Assembly: GCA_025618425.1 (NCBI GenBank)
Contig: CM046832.1
Coordinates: 22,497,917-22,561,916, forward strand
Length of the DNA stretch: 64,000 nucleotides
Direction: 5' to 3'
From: Heliocidaris tuberculata
Taxonomy: Eukaryota > Echinodermata > Echinoidea > Camarodonta > Echinometridae
Notes under the pieces: generated by a model
Told to the model about the DNA's origin: nothing
Database searches by the model: none
What the model saw: only the letters and a program-made list of their open reading frames with translations
Part shown: positions 24,071 through 35,516 of the stretch, piece by piece
Numbering within the stretch: position 1 is the stretch's first letter
Layout of the letters: each line of letters opens with the position of its first letter
Made by a program: the position numbers and the translations under genes

Positions 24071-26338
24071 GTTTGTTAGACATGCTGGTACAAAAACCTC
24101 AAACTGTGATTAGACTGCCTACCTAATGTATTAATCTGCATGTCACTATGTACATGTAAGGTGTAGGGAGACATCTTGCTTATTGCCACATATTTGAGCT
24201 TATCTTAAAAATGTAGGTAGCCTATTGCAGCATATTAAGCACTTGATTGTATCAGCTGCTACCCCCTCCCAACCTTTCTCTTGACCCTTCCCCCTTACAT
24301 CCATTATGACTCTCAGTCTCACACATTTTATGGTAAAAGTTGACATTATAGAAAACAACTCGGATTCTTTGAATGATTTTTACAAGAACTAACTTCTCTT
24401 TAGAACTTGACCTTTACAGTTCAGTTTAACATTTGACCTGTACTACACTGCTATTCACCCATTTCCATTTCTGTGAACCAATGCGAATGTGGCCTTGTTG
24501 CAAAGAAATCAGTTGTGCCTATTTTTACATTTTAGGCATGCATGTTTCCAATATGTGGGCCTGTATATTTTAAACCTGAAGAACAAATCAAAGGCAAATT
24601 ACATAAATGTATTTTTACGCAACAAATAAATTTTCAACACTGACTTTGTGTCAAGGCCCTTTATGTCTTCATCTACAAGGTCTAACATAGTCCCACATGT
24701 AAATTCATAAAAACTGCAGCAGCTTGCTGCCTTTCAGCACTCCTTGGCTTGAGTAATACAATCCCAAAATCAATGGATTCCTCTTAGTCTTAGCAACAAA
24801 CATCCCTTGGCATACACATGCATGCATGTACTGTACATGGTAAAGACCAATCTGTTCACAACCAGTTTCGTAAGCCTTTGTGTCTGTTTTGTGTGCCAAC
24901 ATATTATTCATGCTTAGCCCCATAGAAGGTGCGCATATACAGCATAAAGAGTACATGTACTTCCACTGCTGTGACTAAGTGATGCCCTATATTGTACATA
25001 CATGTAGTTTGGGTACACAAGGTAAAAAAAATGGAGAAGTTGCATTTTTAAAAACAGTTTTAATCCACACAACTATATAGATGCACCCAAATTTAAATGA
25101 TCCAGCTACGAAAATTTATTAAGTACAATTGCATAATTTCACACTGACTGGCTTGGAGAATGGCACAAATTGGCTGGGACAACTGTACAAACATGTAGAC
25201 CTAACTGCCTATTTAAGCACTCAATTACATGTATGAAGGCATATTAGAGATAAACAAGACTGTGATGGATTTGAACACTTTCTATACTTGACAAAAATGA
25301 CCATAATTTTGTAAAAATTAGGAAATTCCTAACTTAAACTTACATGTATACAATAAAAACATTATAAAAATTTATATCATTTTTTTTTGAAAATTTTCTC
25401 AAATAACAGGTAGAATAATGATGCATTTAGCATATTTTGGTAAGCAATCCCTACCATCTATGTACATGTATCATCTCCATAAGTCTAGAGGGATAAATGT
25501 GCATATTTGGAATTCATTTGAGAACAGCATTCAGGCATTCAGGCATTCAGCCATCATGATCAAAGGTCAGTTCACCAGAGTGACCTCTTGTGGCATGGAT
25601 AGGTAGCCTTCAGCTCAAGCAAATTACTTTTTATCCTAGATTACCAATAATGGAATTGTATTCAACATTTTTAAAAATATATAAAAATCACGACAAAATA
25701 ATACTATTGTGCATTGTACCTGTCATTTCAGAATATCCCTTGTACATGTAACTTCAAGCTCTAAGTTATAAATGACACAATTTTTTTTAATTTCTGACTA
25801 AATCACTGATACACAAAGATTGCATGACCTAATCTATTTGTCAAACGGCGAAAATCTACTTCGAATTTCAAATCATTATTTTGCAAAGATAATTGGAAGA
25901 AATAACAGAAAAATTTTACTCCCAATAAATGCGACACCACCCCTCTACTTTACCAGGTGAACACTTCAGTTTGATGGCAGATGTAACTTTCTGAGTTAAA
26001 TCAGCAATCAAAAGTGTCATGGCTTTAAACTTAACACCTACATGTAGTATGTACAGGTACACGCAACAGTTTTTGACAACACAATAGACAGGATATATGC
26101 GCTACAATAACTTTACAAAATGGCCTGCAAAATAATACTACAGAAAGACTGCACTACATATAGTATTGTACAGAGTCTACAGATATGTACAGTCAGCCAG
26201 AAATCCGAGAATGCCATTAAGGCTCATATGATGCAGTCGAACCAAGGATGTAACATACAGGAGTGTACCAGATGAATAGCATGCACTATAAACCAATCAT
26301 CCATTAGTCCCAACATCACTCTATTTTAAAACTTTCAT
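24071..26338. other. non-coding DNA, nothing recognised
   Basis: AT-rich intergenic stretch. The only small-scale pattern is CAGGCATT repeated three times near 25530-25550. Confidence 0.5.
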
Positions 26339-26342
26339 TTAA

Positions 26343-26939
26343 AGGGAAATCCAACCTTAATAGCAAGTTGCTCTGAAAGAAAGAAGAAAAATCAGAGAAG
26401 CAGATTGGTGAAAGTTTGAACGAAATCGGACAAGCAATAAGAAAGTTATGAATTTTTGAAAGTTGTAATCACTATACATGTACATATGGGAATTTCAAAT
26501 TGGCCGAATAGGTAATGTCACTGTGATGTAGCGGCGGACAACTCCCCCATTCACTCCAATACACAAAATGACTAAAATGTCACTTTTTTTCAAAATGTAT
26601 TACTCAGTAGGATCTCTTTCTTTCATGAGGACCTATAACAATATCCTACATGTATCTCCAATATATTTTGAGTACTGCCCCGAGGGTAAAAGCGCCTCGA
26701 AGAAAACCGCAAATTAATGATATTTTTGTGTACGACAAATGGGAGAGTTGTCCACAAACATGTCACATTTGAATCACCAAATTGCCAATTTGAGATTTGC
26801 ATAGATGTAGTGATCTCATTTTTCAAACATCCATCACTTTCTTATTCCTTGTCCGATTTCTTTCAAACTTTCACCATCCTGTTTTTCTTATTTTTCTGCT
26901 TTCATACAAATCAACTTATTTCCAAGGTTGGATTGCCCT
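26343..26939. mobile_element. Palindromic MITE, AGGGCAATCC family, intact
   Basis: The 597-bp unit is bounded by TTAA (26339-26342 and 26940-26943). The left end AGGGAAATCCAACCTT mirrors the right end AAGGTTGGATTGCCCT. Arm sequences such as GGTGAAAGTTTGAACGAAAT and its counterpart near 26860 also pair. It is the best preserved of four relatives in the window and a good reference for the family. Confidence 0.85.
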
Positions 26940-27159
26940 TTAATAATTGGGCCTACATGATACATCTTGACAGAGACACAACGTCAGAGAGCAAACAAGA
27001 AAGCAGATCCAATAATAATTTAGTTGGTGCACACTACAGATGCTGAGGCAATACACATGAGTTACATTTCATATCCTTCAATTAGACTGCCATGTTCTGA
27101 TATTAAACTTTAAACGTAGCCCACTTCTAAATGCACATGTGGGGTTAGAAAAACTTGAG

Positions 27160-27740
27160 TAATACCCCTTTCAATAATTCTTCCACTTTTGGTCCGCACT
27201 AAAATAATCCGCACCAAGGAGTAAATTTTGCGTTCAGTAATTCACAGCGGACCGCGCTTCTCTTTCAAGGACCCTTTCAATAATCAGCCCAAAGGGAGCA
27301 ACTGTCATGGTACATGTAACTGCACACGCATGCAGGGCAAAGCTTCAGTAGCGCGCGCTCACTGTGACCTTTGACAATGCGAGTAATTTTAGGGCGGACT
27401 TTGGTGCTGCTACCTTTCAGTAATTCTTTGGTCTGCACCTGGGCCCTGTTGCATAAAACTTACCATTAACGGTAACTTTGCCATCAATGGTAACTCTTGT
27501 GGAAACCTTGATTTTGATTGGCTGTTGAGTGATGTTACATGTACCATGGTAGTTACCATTGATAGCAGAGTTACCATTAATGGTAAGTTTATGCAACGGG
27601 GGCCTGGTCCGTACCTGGTGCGCTCCTGGTGCTCCTAAAAGCAGTTCTAAAATAGAGCGGACTATTTTGGCCTGCACCGTTCAGTAATTCAAATTTTACG
27701 ACTTAGAGCGGACCTGGTCCGGACCAGTGATTTATTGACA
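27160..27740. repeat. composite repeat, CCTTTCAATAATTC / GGTCCGCAC type
   Basis: Short modules recur in both orientations: CCTTTCAATAATTC (27166), CCCTTTCAATAATC (27271), CCTTTCAGTAATTC (27412), CGTTCAGTAATTC (27678), each near GGTCCGCAC- or GGTCTGCAC-like sequence. This suggests a nested or rearranged foldback element with GC-rich inner parts. The 27441-27603 MITE is inserted within it. Confidence 0.5.
27441..27603. mobile_element. 163-bp TIR MITE, GGGCCCTGTTGCATAAA family
   Basis: The left end runs GGGCCCTGTTGCATAAAACT and the right end, complemented, GGCCCCCGTTGCATAAACTT. Complementarity extends about 36 bp through TTACCATTAAYGGTAACT. A CCCTGTTGCATAA terminus occurs commonly in marine invertebrate MITEs, from general familiarity. 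Non-coding. Confidence 0.7.
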
Positions 27741-27799
27741 GGCGTATAAGAGACTCGTATAAGACATGTACATGTACAATTTGATATTCTGTGATAATC

Positions 27800-28700
27800 T
27801 ATTTTTCATAATTACCATAACAGTTACCAGAACTTAATATTACCTTTGAGGTGAAGTGTACTCTCGGGAGTCGCTTACTGTTTATTTGATTGATGCATTT
27901 AAAGAGAAAGTCAAGTTCTTGGAAATGTGAAAAATAATTTGTGAGCATTCTCATTCCTGTTATGTCAGTTTGGAAGAATATCATAATAGAAATGTCCCCT
28001 GAAAAGGATAGCTCTTCAAATGCTCTCATATTCCAAATATGATGAGAAATAGCTGAAATGTTCGGGACGAACATTCATGCCACATGTGTGTGCAGTCCCA
28101 TATACCCATTTATATGTGCAGTGCATGTGCTTTTCAGCAATTAGGTCAATTTCTTATCATTTTGACGATTCCAATTTTGACCTGATGGTATACACCTATT
28201 CTAATGTAGACATGATCAACCTTTCCCAAATACCTTGACAAGAACTCAACTTTATCAATCATGTTTGTCTTTTAACATACCATGGCCTTGGATAATATAA
28301 TCAAACTGAATTTAGATGAAATTATAAATCAATTACTGGAAAGTGCAGTAAGATATTGGTTACAAAATTTTGTTTATAATGACATGTAGCAGTGCCTCCT
28401 TAATCTGTGGGTAGGTGGGTTGGTGTGTTGGTTGGATGTGAAGCATTTTTATTGATTTACTCATTTGCTGTCATGCTTTGAGCTATACAAAACTTCCTTT
28501 TTTTTTTTCATGAATGAGTTAGAGAATGACAATGCTGTCCGAAGTGTAACAGCCACAACGTGGATATCTTATTGCGTTCAGTTCACTGAATATGTTCTTG
28601 AATTATATGACTGTTCCTTGATAATAAGCCTGGTAAATGCTTATTTTGAGAGTGTTTTCCATTACATACATGTATTTTCCTTGTTCTATGTTAAATACAT
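27800..28700. other. non-coding DNA, nothing recognised
   Basis: No repeat boundaries or exon signals that I trust. An open stretch at 28465-28700 looks like chance and shows no known motif. Confidence 0.45.
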
Positions 28701-28709
28701 GCAGTGGAG

Positions 28710-28835
28710 TCTCGGGGGTGGGGTGGGGTGGGGGGGGGCACTCAATTTTTTTTCAGACGGGGGTATCTTGAGAAAGGCGATCGGCCGTTGAAAAGGGGTC
28801 GACACAGTGGCACATACCCGTCTGTCCAATATACA
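28710..28835 (-). repeat. fragment of GGGGGCACTC interspersed repeat
   Basis: On the minus strand this reads ATATTGGACAGACGGGTATG, then a GCCGATCGCC block, then AAGATACCCCCG, ending in GAGTGCCCCCCCC. The same order occurs at 47069-47150 and a related form at 31720-31780. It is a short dispersed fragment. Confidence 0.6.
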
Positions 28836-28985
28836 TGTATAGAGTGAACTTAGATAACATATCTCTAATTTTCTACAAAACTAAGCTTGCTTTAATAAGT
28901 TTCATCTCACAACTTTGTAATAAAGAGTGAACAGTACACCCTAGCATGGAAATGCTAATGCCCACCGGTTACTTATTGTCTGCAG

Positions 28986-29194
28986 AAGTGGGAATTTCAG
29001 TTACCTGTGATGAGGAACGATTGTTCTTCAGGAGACTGGGAGTGGAAGCAGACGGGGCAGACTTTGTTCCAACACTGTATCCATCTTTACCAGAAGTCAC
29101 CAATGAGGGTCCACTAGCATTAGGTGAATCCAGCATACTGGCCTTGCACAGTTTCTACATTGATGCTGTGAATGCTCCAGGTCTCTGCATTTGG
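28986..29194 (+). CDS. exon-like ORF of unrecognised protein
   Basis: An open frame with good splice signals at both ends: a pyrimidine-containing TTATTGTCTGCAG acceptor (AG at 28984-28985) and a GTGAGT donor (29195-29200). Length is 209 bp, phase 2 in and 0 out. The encoded part includes VTCDEERLFFRRLGVEADGA and SSILALHSFYIDAVNAPGLC. Composition looks like a soluble protein and codon use resembles the GDI exons. I do not recognise the family and could not find neighbouring exons. An ATG at 28946 opens the same frame, so it could alternatively be a first exon. Confidence 0.45.
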
Positions 29195-29209
29195 GTGAGT
29201 ACTGACTGA

Positions 29210-29940
29210 AAGTTTTCAGAAATGTAGGTTACCTGAAAATACAAGAGGATGGACAGTCCATTAATCAATTAATCAATTAAAATTTGCATACCAATTTATA
29301 ACAATATTTCCTGTTTATCGATGTAACATAGATCTACATACATGTATAGTGTAGACCTGTACTGTAATGTTCCATGGATATTGGCTGGCAAAACTAATTT
29401 TTTGCATGAAAATTACTTTGGAAATAGATCTTCATGTAAGTTATCTTAGTTCAAAGTTGGCTGCCTTGCCGAGAATGCTATGCTCCAGTCATGACGTGCC
29501 ATTCCTAGAAAAATACATGTAAAAGTTAGTCTTGTAGTGTAAAAAGTTGTATGATGGGGAGCCCTATGTCTGCACACCTAAGATTTGACCTAAAATTTAA
29601 CAAGAAATAAGACCCTTTTTCAATATTTTGACTCGTTTTTTTAATGAATATCTATTCGTTGCCTGTTTTGTTTCATTAGAATCGCGCAGTTACGCATGTG
29701 CGCAGACTTGGGCACTCTAGCCATAGATCTTAACTTAATTAGTTTAGGATTAAACATTACATAATTTACAGCCTAATTTAGCAATTAGGCCTACAGAGTA
29801 GTACAAGGATACAAATGAAAATTGTTGGTCGATTTCAAGTCAAAACTTAGTAGACTAGATCTCGATTAGACCGAAAAATCAGTCTATTTCGTTCAGGGAT
29901 ATGCTCCACTGAGACTACGTCTGGCTTCACGGAATCCCTC
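29210..29940. other. non-coding DNA, nothing recognised
   Basis: AT-rich sequence after the exon-like ORF. No further splice-bounded open frame identified. Confidence 0.45.
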
Positions 29941-29950
29941 TCCTACATAC

Positions 29951-30380
29951 AGTCAGACCCAACTTCGGAAAACCAAGCACAGATATATACTCCGAAAACG
30001 GCATATGAATATAGAGCCCTCATCGTTCATTGCGAGGCAGTTTCTACAAAAGGCACGGGGAAAATCTTGCAAAGTCACCCTGCCAACGATATACATGTAT
30101 ATGTATTTGAAAATAATGCTGCGTGTCAAATATCTTCAAAATCCTTGAATAATTCATCATATGAAATGACTTTCAAATGACAAACATTTGGAATAAATAT
30201 ATCCCCAACATTATTTTTGAAAAATATATTATCAAGAGCAGGTCGTTATTGCGCGATTTTCCACATGCCTTTTGTACACACTGTCTCGCACTGAACGATG
30301 AGGGCTCTATATTCATCTTGCTCTGTACGCCGTTTTCGGAGTACATACCTGTGCTCGGTTTTCCGGAGTTGGGTCTGACT
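29951..30380. repeat. inverted-repeat element with ~120-bp arms
   Basis: The left arm 29951-30067 (AGTCAGACCCAACTTCGGAA onward) is complementary to 30251-30380. Shared landmarks include GAGCCCTCATCGTTCA and TATGAATATAGAGCC. The middle (about 180 bp) is AT-rich. Flanking sequence CACGGAATCCCTCTCCTACA is found inverted at about 46580-46605, so the arms sit in a larger interspersed repeat. Confidence 0.7.
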
Positions 30381-31128
30381 GACTGTCACTGACATAGACC
30401 GAAGTCTGCCCCAGCCACTCCTGTTGGGGTCCATCGCTATGTGTTTCCCTATGGTGCTACAAATATTCGGCTCGTCACGGAAGACCTACACACTCATGTG
30501 CATTACTTTTGCTTTGGCCAAAGTTCGATGAAAATATCACAAATACCACATCACGTAAAATCACCAACTCTACTCATACTTACATGAAAATTTTTAAAAA
30601 ACTTGCAACAGGATTGATGATTTCTACGTTTTCAATATTTCTTTGGCAAAAAAATGCGATAGAATGTCACAAACGATCTTTTCTCAGTGCTGGTCTCTTG
30701 AAAATCGGAGTGCCAATCACCATTGCGCACGCGCAGATCGTTCGCGATCGTTCTCGATATAATATTCTTGCTTTTTTTCATTGGAAAATATTCAAATCGT
30801 AAAATTCATCCTCCTTCATGCAAGTTTATGAATTTTTATTGCAGTATTAGTAAGGTTTGTGAGATTATCTTAACGTACATGTAGTATTTGTGATATTTTT
30901 ACCGAAATATGCTGAAACAACAAATTTACCAGCTTTGACTGCATTTGAGTGCAGAGCTCCGCTGCTGAGCTGGGACCTATGTACGCGTACACGCGTGCGT
31001 GCGTTCACTATACTAGTATTCCATTCGCCTCGATTCACTTGCGATTTATAACCCTATTGACACATGGCAAAACAGGGTTAATTTCCTGTAAATCACACAT
31101 TATTTCAAAAATCAGGTGGGTGCATTAT

Positions 31129-31574
31129 CAGTAGAGGTGCACGGCCGATATCGGAGACTCTCTCCCATTTGGGAGATTGTCTCTGTTAATCAGAGACTTT
31201 TATAAATAAATTTGGTAGCCGATGTGGGAGACAGTTTCCCATTTGGGAGATCGATTTTCTTTGTTTACATTTGCGGCAAAGGGATTACCTTGGCGCAAAA
31301 TGAAAATGTGATAAGCAAATTCCTCATGAAAAATTACCTTTTGACCGTCTACTTCAAAGATTCACTGTCTACTTTTGTTTTCATAACATTTATTGTTATG
31401 ACCCACACACAAAACAAATGGGTTTCTGACCTCAGTCAGACAAAAATTTGGCTTGGATAAACTGCCTTGTTGTTGGTGTTGTTTCTTTTATCCTCTTGTA
31501 AGCTAAGTCTACAATATGAGAGACAGTCTCCCAAATGGGAGAGAGTCTCCGATATCGGCCGTGCGCCTCTACTG
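31129..31574. mobile_element. TIR MITE, CAGTAGAGGTGCACGGCCG family
   Basis: Terminal inverted repeats of about 57 bp with about two mismatches: CAGTAGAGGTGCACGGCCGA on the left and CAGTAGAGGCGCACGGCCGA read from the right, continuing through TATCGGAGACTCTCTCCCAT. The CAG start and length suit a hAT-like non-autonomous element. The flanking bases are not an exact 8-bp duplication, so the superfamily is uncertain. No coding capacity. Confidence 0.7.
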
Positions 31575-31673
31575 ATTATTTATATTAAGTATATAATGAT
31601 CATTACATTCCGTGTATTTTTTTTCATTGATGACTTTTTATTTCAAATTACAGGTTGGGGTGAGGCACCTCAC

Positions 31674-32526
31674 CCCCGGGGGGGGCACTCGGGACCCGCG
31701 CACCCGGGGGGGGGGGGGGGACGTGCCGCTTTGATGACCCCCTTTTTCAGACCCCGATTTCCGTTCTCTAGATACTCAGTTCCGCTCAGGAGCCGCTCAG
31801 CCCCGCTCTGAAGACCCCCGTTATGAAACATATCCGTTCGCATGCGGCCGGGAGCGTGGCGGAGGCAGTGGTCGCTCGACCTGGTCTCGCGCCCTAGGCC
31901 CTTTCGTCGCGCGAGCCTTGAAAACTGCTCCAGCTAGCTAGCTACTAGCGCTACACGGCGCGGGCGCGGCCCCCGGCGCAGCCCCCCGGTTAGTTTTGTA
32001 GTTCCCTAGACCGTTTTTCACTCTGCCCAATAGATCAGTTCCCAAGACCTAGCTATACGAGCTCTGTGGCTTATCAATCTGGTACTGGCCACAGAGCTAT
32101 ACAGCCCATGCCTATACTGTGTGTGGAGGAGGATATCAACCAAAAAATCTAGATCTAAATATCACCATTTCCCACATACTGTGAGCCATGCAAACCACCC
32201 TCGGAGTTTGTTAAAGGGGTTACCTTCCAGGATCAACTAAGATTGTAAAAATTGAATGAATAAAAAAGAAAAAAAGCCACAAAATTGGCCGGTGTGATCA
32301 GGTTTTTTTACCTTGCACTTGTAACTTGTATATATGGGACTACACATGCAAGGTAAGATTGGTGTAGTCCCATATATACAAGTTACACTGTGTAACTTGT
32401 AGTAGCTCGTATAGCTACCCAAGACCCAGTATTTTACACCTTGAAGTCAGTTCCTTAGACCCCCTTTTCGGGGATTCGTGAGGCACACCCCCGTAAAAAT
32501 ATAATTCGAGTGCCCCCCCCCCCCCC
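31674..32526. repeat. GGGGGCACTCG interspersed repeat, long GC-rich copy
   Basis: Bounded by GGGGGGGCACTCG on the left and CGAGTGCCCCCCC on the right, an inverted pair. Inside are a CpG-rich block (31700-31990) and recurring segments such as CAGTTCCTTAGAC (about 32450), AGTTCCCTAGACC (about 31998) and CAGTTCCCAAGACC (about 32037). A related, shorter copy is at 47069-47430. A 66-bp hairpin is nested at 32320-32387. No coding function recognised. Confidence 0.55.
32320..32387. repeat. perfect 26-bp-stem hairpin
   Basis: The arm at 32320-32345 (core ACTTGTATATATGGGACTAC) is exactly complementary to 32362-32387, with a 16-base loop. A third partial copy, GTGTAACTTGT, follows directly. A small foldback insert is likely. 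Confidence 0.8.
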
Positions 32527-32829
32527 TGTACGTCCATAGGGACTGTGATTAAGCTCACTCGATGCCTACTCAACTACGGTGCCTATGCTATGCCATGGCA
32601 TAAACAGGAGGCTTCCGTCTGTCTTTACTCTTGGAGGAGAACCTCAAAAGTCAAAAAATGTTATAAAACTCCTCCAAACAGACATATTTTTCTGTCTAGA
32701 TCTAGATGTGCATCTTTTCCAATTTACCTTCTTTTCCGACTATGACTTAATGAGTGCGAGTGTTTTTGTGTAGGGTCTAATGTTAATCCAAAAATGACAG
32801 AACTCCCCATCACTACCACAGGTACATGT

Positions 32830-32940
32830 AGACTGAAAATTCTGTCTCTCGTTCATTAGCCTCTTATTATTCTGACAGGGAATGGCCGATCCTGTCAGAA
32901 TAATAAGAGGCTAATGAACGAGAGACAGAATTTTCGGTCT
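32830..32940. repeat. near-perfect 50-bp-stem hairpin
   Basis: Arms 32830-32879 and 32891-32940 pair along 50 bp with one mismatch, around an 11-base loop (GAATGGCCGAT). The arm starts AGACTGAAAATTCTGTCTCT. The lack of bulges and the stem length are unlike a typical animal microRNA precursor. A recently formed foldback repeat is more likely. Confidence 0.85.
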
Positions 32941-33126
32941 ATACCACAGCAGGGCTGAAAGGGTTGGAATATACACCTGGTCAAGAATAGACTTTAGACA
33001 GGATATTATAGGTTTAAACTAAAACAATACACAACTTTATTTAGAGAGATCTGGAACTAAAACCATAGCTAGGCTGCCTTCCCCAAAGTCACCCTAGCTC
33101 ATTTCATCTTACTCCCATACAGCAGT

Positions 33127-33218
33127 GTTCAGTCATAACCTTAATAGTGCAATATCTTAGTGTGTTAACAATGTTCAGTCATAACCTTAATAGTGCAATA
33201 TCTTAGTGTGTTAACAAT
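33127..33218. repeat. 46-bp exact tandem duplication
   Basis: Two adjoining identical units starting GTTCAGTCATAACCTTAATA (33127-33172 and 33173-33218). Identity indicates a recent duplication. Confidence 0.9.
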
Positions 33219-34214
33219 ATGTGATAGTACAACAGTGTAGCAATGCAAACCCTTATAGGGCGCCAGGCCAAGGCAGTAGATCCGCACAGAATTGAGGTGA
33301 GGAGAGAAGAAACGAAGACGAAGTCAAACTAAGTATCAATCTGACATGCATGCAGGTCTCTAAAAGTTAATGTAACATTTTTAAGTTAAATTTAACGAAC
33401 AAAAATAAAAAGTAAACTTACCGGTACCCTCAAATCACAAAATGGTCAATGTTGAGAAAATAAAATACAAAGCTCAGTCTCAGTCTGTCAGACGGTTTCT
33501 TTGGATTGGTTTCTCATCATTGGCGATCGACTATTTATAATGCATCTCATTTAGAGTTAGACTATACTGTAAAAATAACCAGGCCGTATGCAATACGGTA
33601 CCCTTCTTCTATCATCACAAGCTGTCGCTGTTCACGGCTCCTTTGTCTGCTGATCTGCTGCATGCTGCATATATATGCTGCTGCTGAAGCTGGGATGCGC
33701 TGCATGGGTTGGGAGCAGGTTGGGAGCGAGATCATTATCGAATGAGCGTCAAATCTGGATGCATATGGGATCGGAGGGGCTAGGGAGGGGGTATTGGGAC
33801 ACGCCCCACTTTTATCAGGCGAGTTTGGAGGGTACAAATAACACTAATACGTCATGCATAGTACCAAAAGGTACATGGTGGAAGAAATGTGAGTTCGACG
33901 AAGGCCACCGATTAGGGGGCCCTAATTATTTTCTTTTAATATTGTTTTTCCAGTCCCCGGTTCCAGTCTCCCTTTCTTTTACTCTCCTTTCTCTTCTTTG
34001 CTTTTCAGTGTTGTTTGTGTTTTTATTGTTTTATTTTTTCTTTGCCATTCGATTAAGGAGATGTGCCCCCAGTGCCCCCATACAACGCACACCTTACGAC
34101 ATGACAATTGAATACTGAAAAAAAAATGTAACGGGATTAGATTGGAACCATATATGGGTTGTATGAACCGTACAGTGTAGGATAGGGCCAGTGGCGGATC
34201 CGAGATTCTCTAGC

Positions 34215-34237
34215 GGGGGGGGGGGGGGGGGGGGGGG
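34215..34237 (+). repeat. poly-G run, 23 bases
   Basis: An uninterrupted G homopolymer after GATTCTCTAGC, one of several in 31-44 kb. Confidence 0.85.
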
Positions 34238-34694
34238 CATAAGGGCATAAGACAAAAGAAATTCCCGACAAGCAACACACACACACCAAAAAAAAAAACA
34301 CACAATATGGGGGCAATATTTTTTCAGGGGAGGGGTAAATGATACTCCAGTTAGATATTTTCTTATATAGTGAATCCCAGCCGCCACAAATGCTGAGAAA
34401 GAATGCGACCCTTTCAGTCATTATGAAGCGTTTATATCAAATTGAAATGACATTGCAACACAATATTATTAGGTAGACATTTCAGCAAACCGTCAAAATA
34501 GTTAACAGAAAAATTATTGGAGCAGGTGTAAAGCCCAAAAGACCGAATTTGATCCTTCTCTTATATGGAAATTAAATCTAAAATTTATTCAAATATACAA
34601 ATCAAACGTAGTTTGTGCATGAATTCATTGGCGTAGACAGGTCCTCATAAGTGTGTGTGTGGGGGGGGGGGGCCTTATGATTTCCATCAAGGGC

Positions 34695-34720
34695 CATATA
34701 TATATATATATATATATATA
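34695..34720. repeat. TA dinucleotide microsatellite
   Basis: About 13 uninterrupted TA units between GGGCCA and CTGTGC. Confidence 0.9.
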
Positions 34721-35423
34721 CTGTGCCCACATGCAACGCCCGGGGGAATGCTTCTGAGCGGGCCTAACATGTTATGACTGTCATTTCATAATTCTTCTAT
34801 ATAGTTGGGTGATGATGAGTTTGATGACACAAGTCATCATCCTCGATAAATACTGGGGGTGATATATTCCCTCTTTCTCCACCACATTCGATTCCTGTGT
34901 CTATATTTTCATTTCAATTTTGCAGAATTGCATTATAAAGGAAAGTTACTGACTGAACCCTCTAAATCCAGAATAATTGTACATACTATTAATCCAAATA
35001 ATTTTTTTGCTTCATGGCTTCGAAAAATAAAATCACCTCTAAATATATTTGGGGATGGTAAAACATGCAGGCCACCCCCCCCCCCCCCCACTTCAATTAA
35101 AAAAAAAAAAATTTATACCTCCATATCCCTCCCGGATCAACACCCATATTGTATAATTTGAAATAGATGTTTTTCACTTTCTTGTGGTGTAAAAATATAT
35201 CGGGAATTCAGAAGCAACGACAGAATTGTAGATAAATATTAATAGATTCATATAAATCTACAATATTGCACATATAGATAAATAATATTTATATTGAAAT
35301 AAAGAATATATAAATTTGAATAATATTAATAGATATAATATATCAAACTATATTTATCTACGATATAGAAACGTATATTTTCCACCATTATTTAATTTTT
35401 ATTTTTTTGGCGGGGTGAAACCT

Positions 35424-35516
35424 GGGGGGGGGGGGGGGGGGATGCTTGTACACAGCATCCCCCACTCGAAAAGTTGGGGGATGCATACCCCCACCCCCCC
35501 CCCCCCCCCCCCCCCC
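35424..35516. repeat. poly-G and poly-C pair around a short hairpin
   Basis: G18 at 35424-35441 and C23 at 35494-35516 face each other about 50 bp apart, with GCATCCCCCACTC / GGGGGATGC between them. They could form a G:C stem. The sequence probably belongs to a repeat that carries such runs at its ends. Confidence 0.7.

Noticed and set aside
32830..32940. MicroRNA precursor
   Set aside because: The stem is too long and too perfect, with no bulges. It is kept only as a hairpin of unknown origin.
33675..34118. 147-residue open frame
   Set aside because: Longest open frame in the repeat-rich region, but low complexity at the end, no homology and no codon signature.
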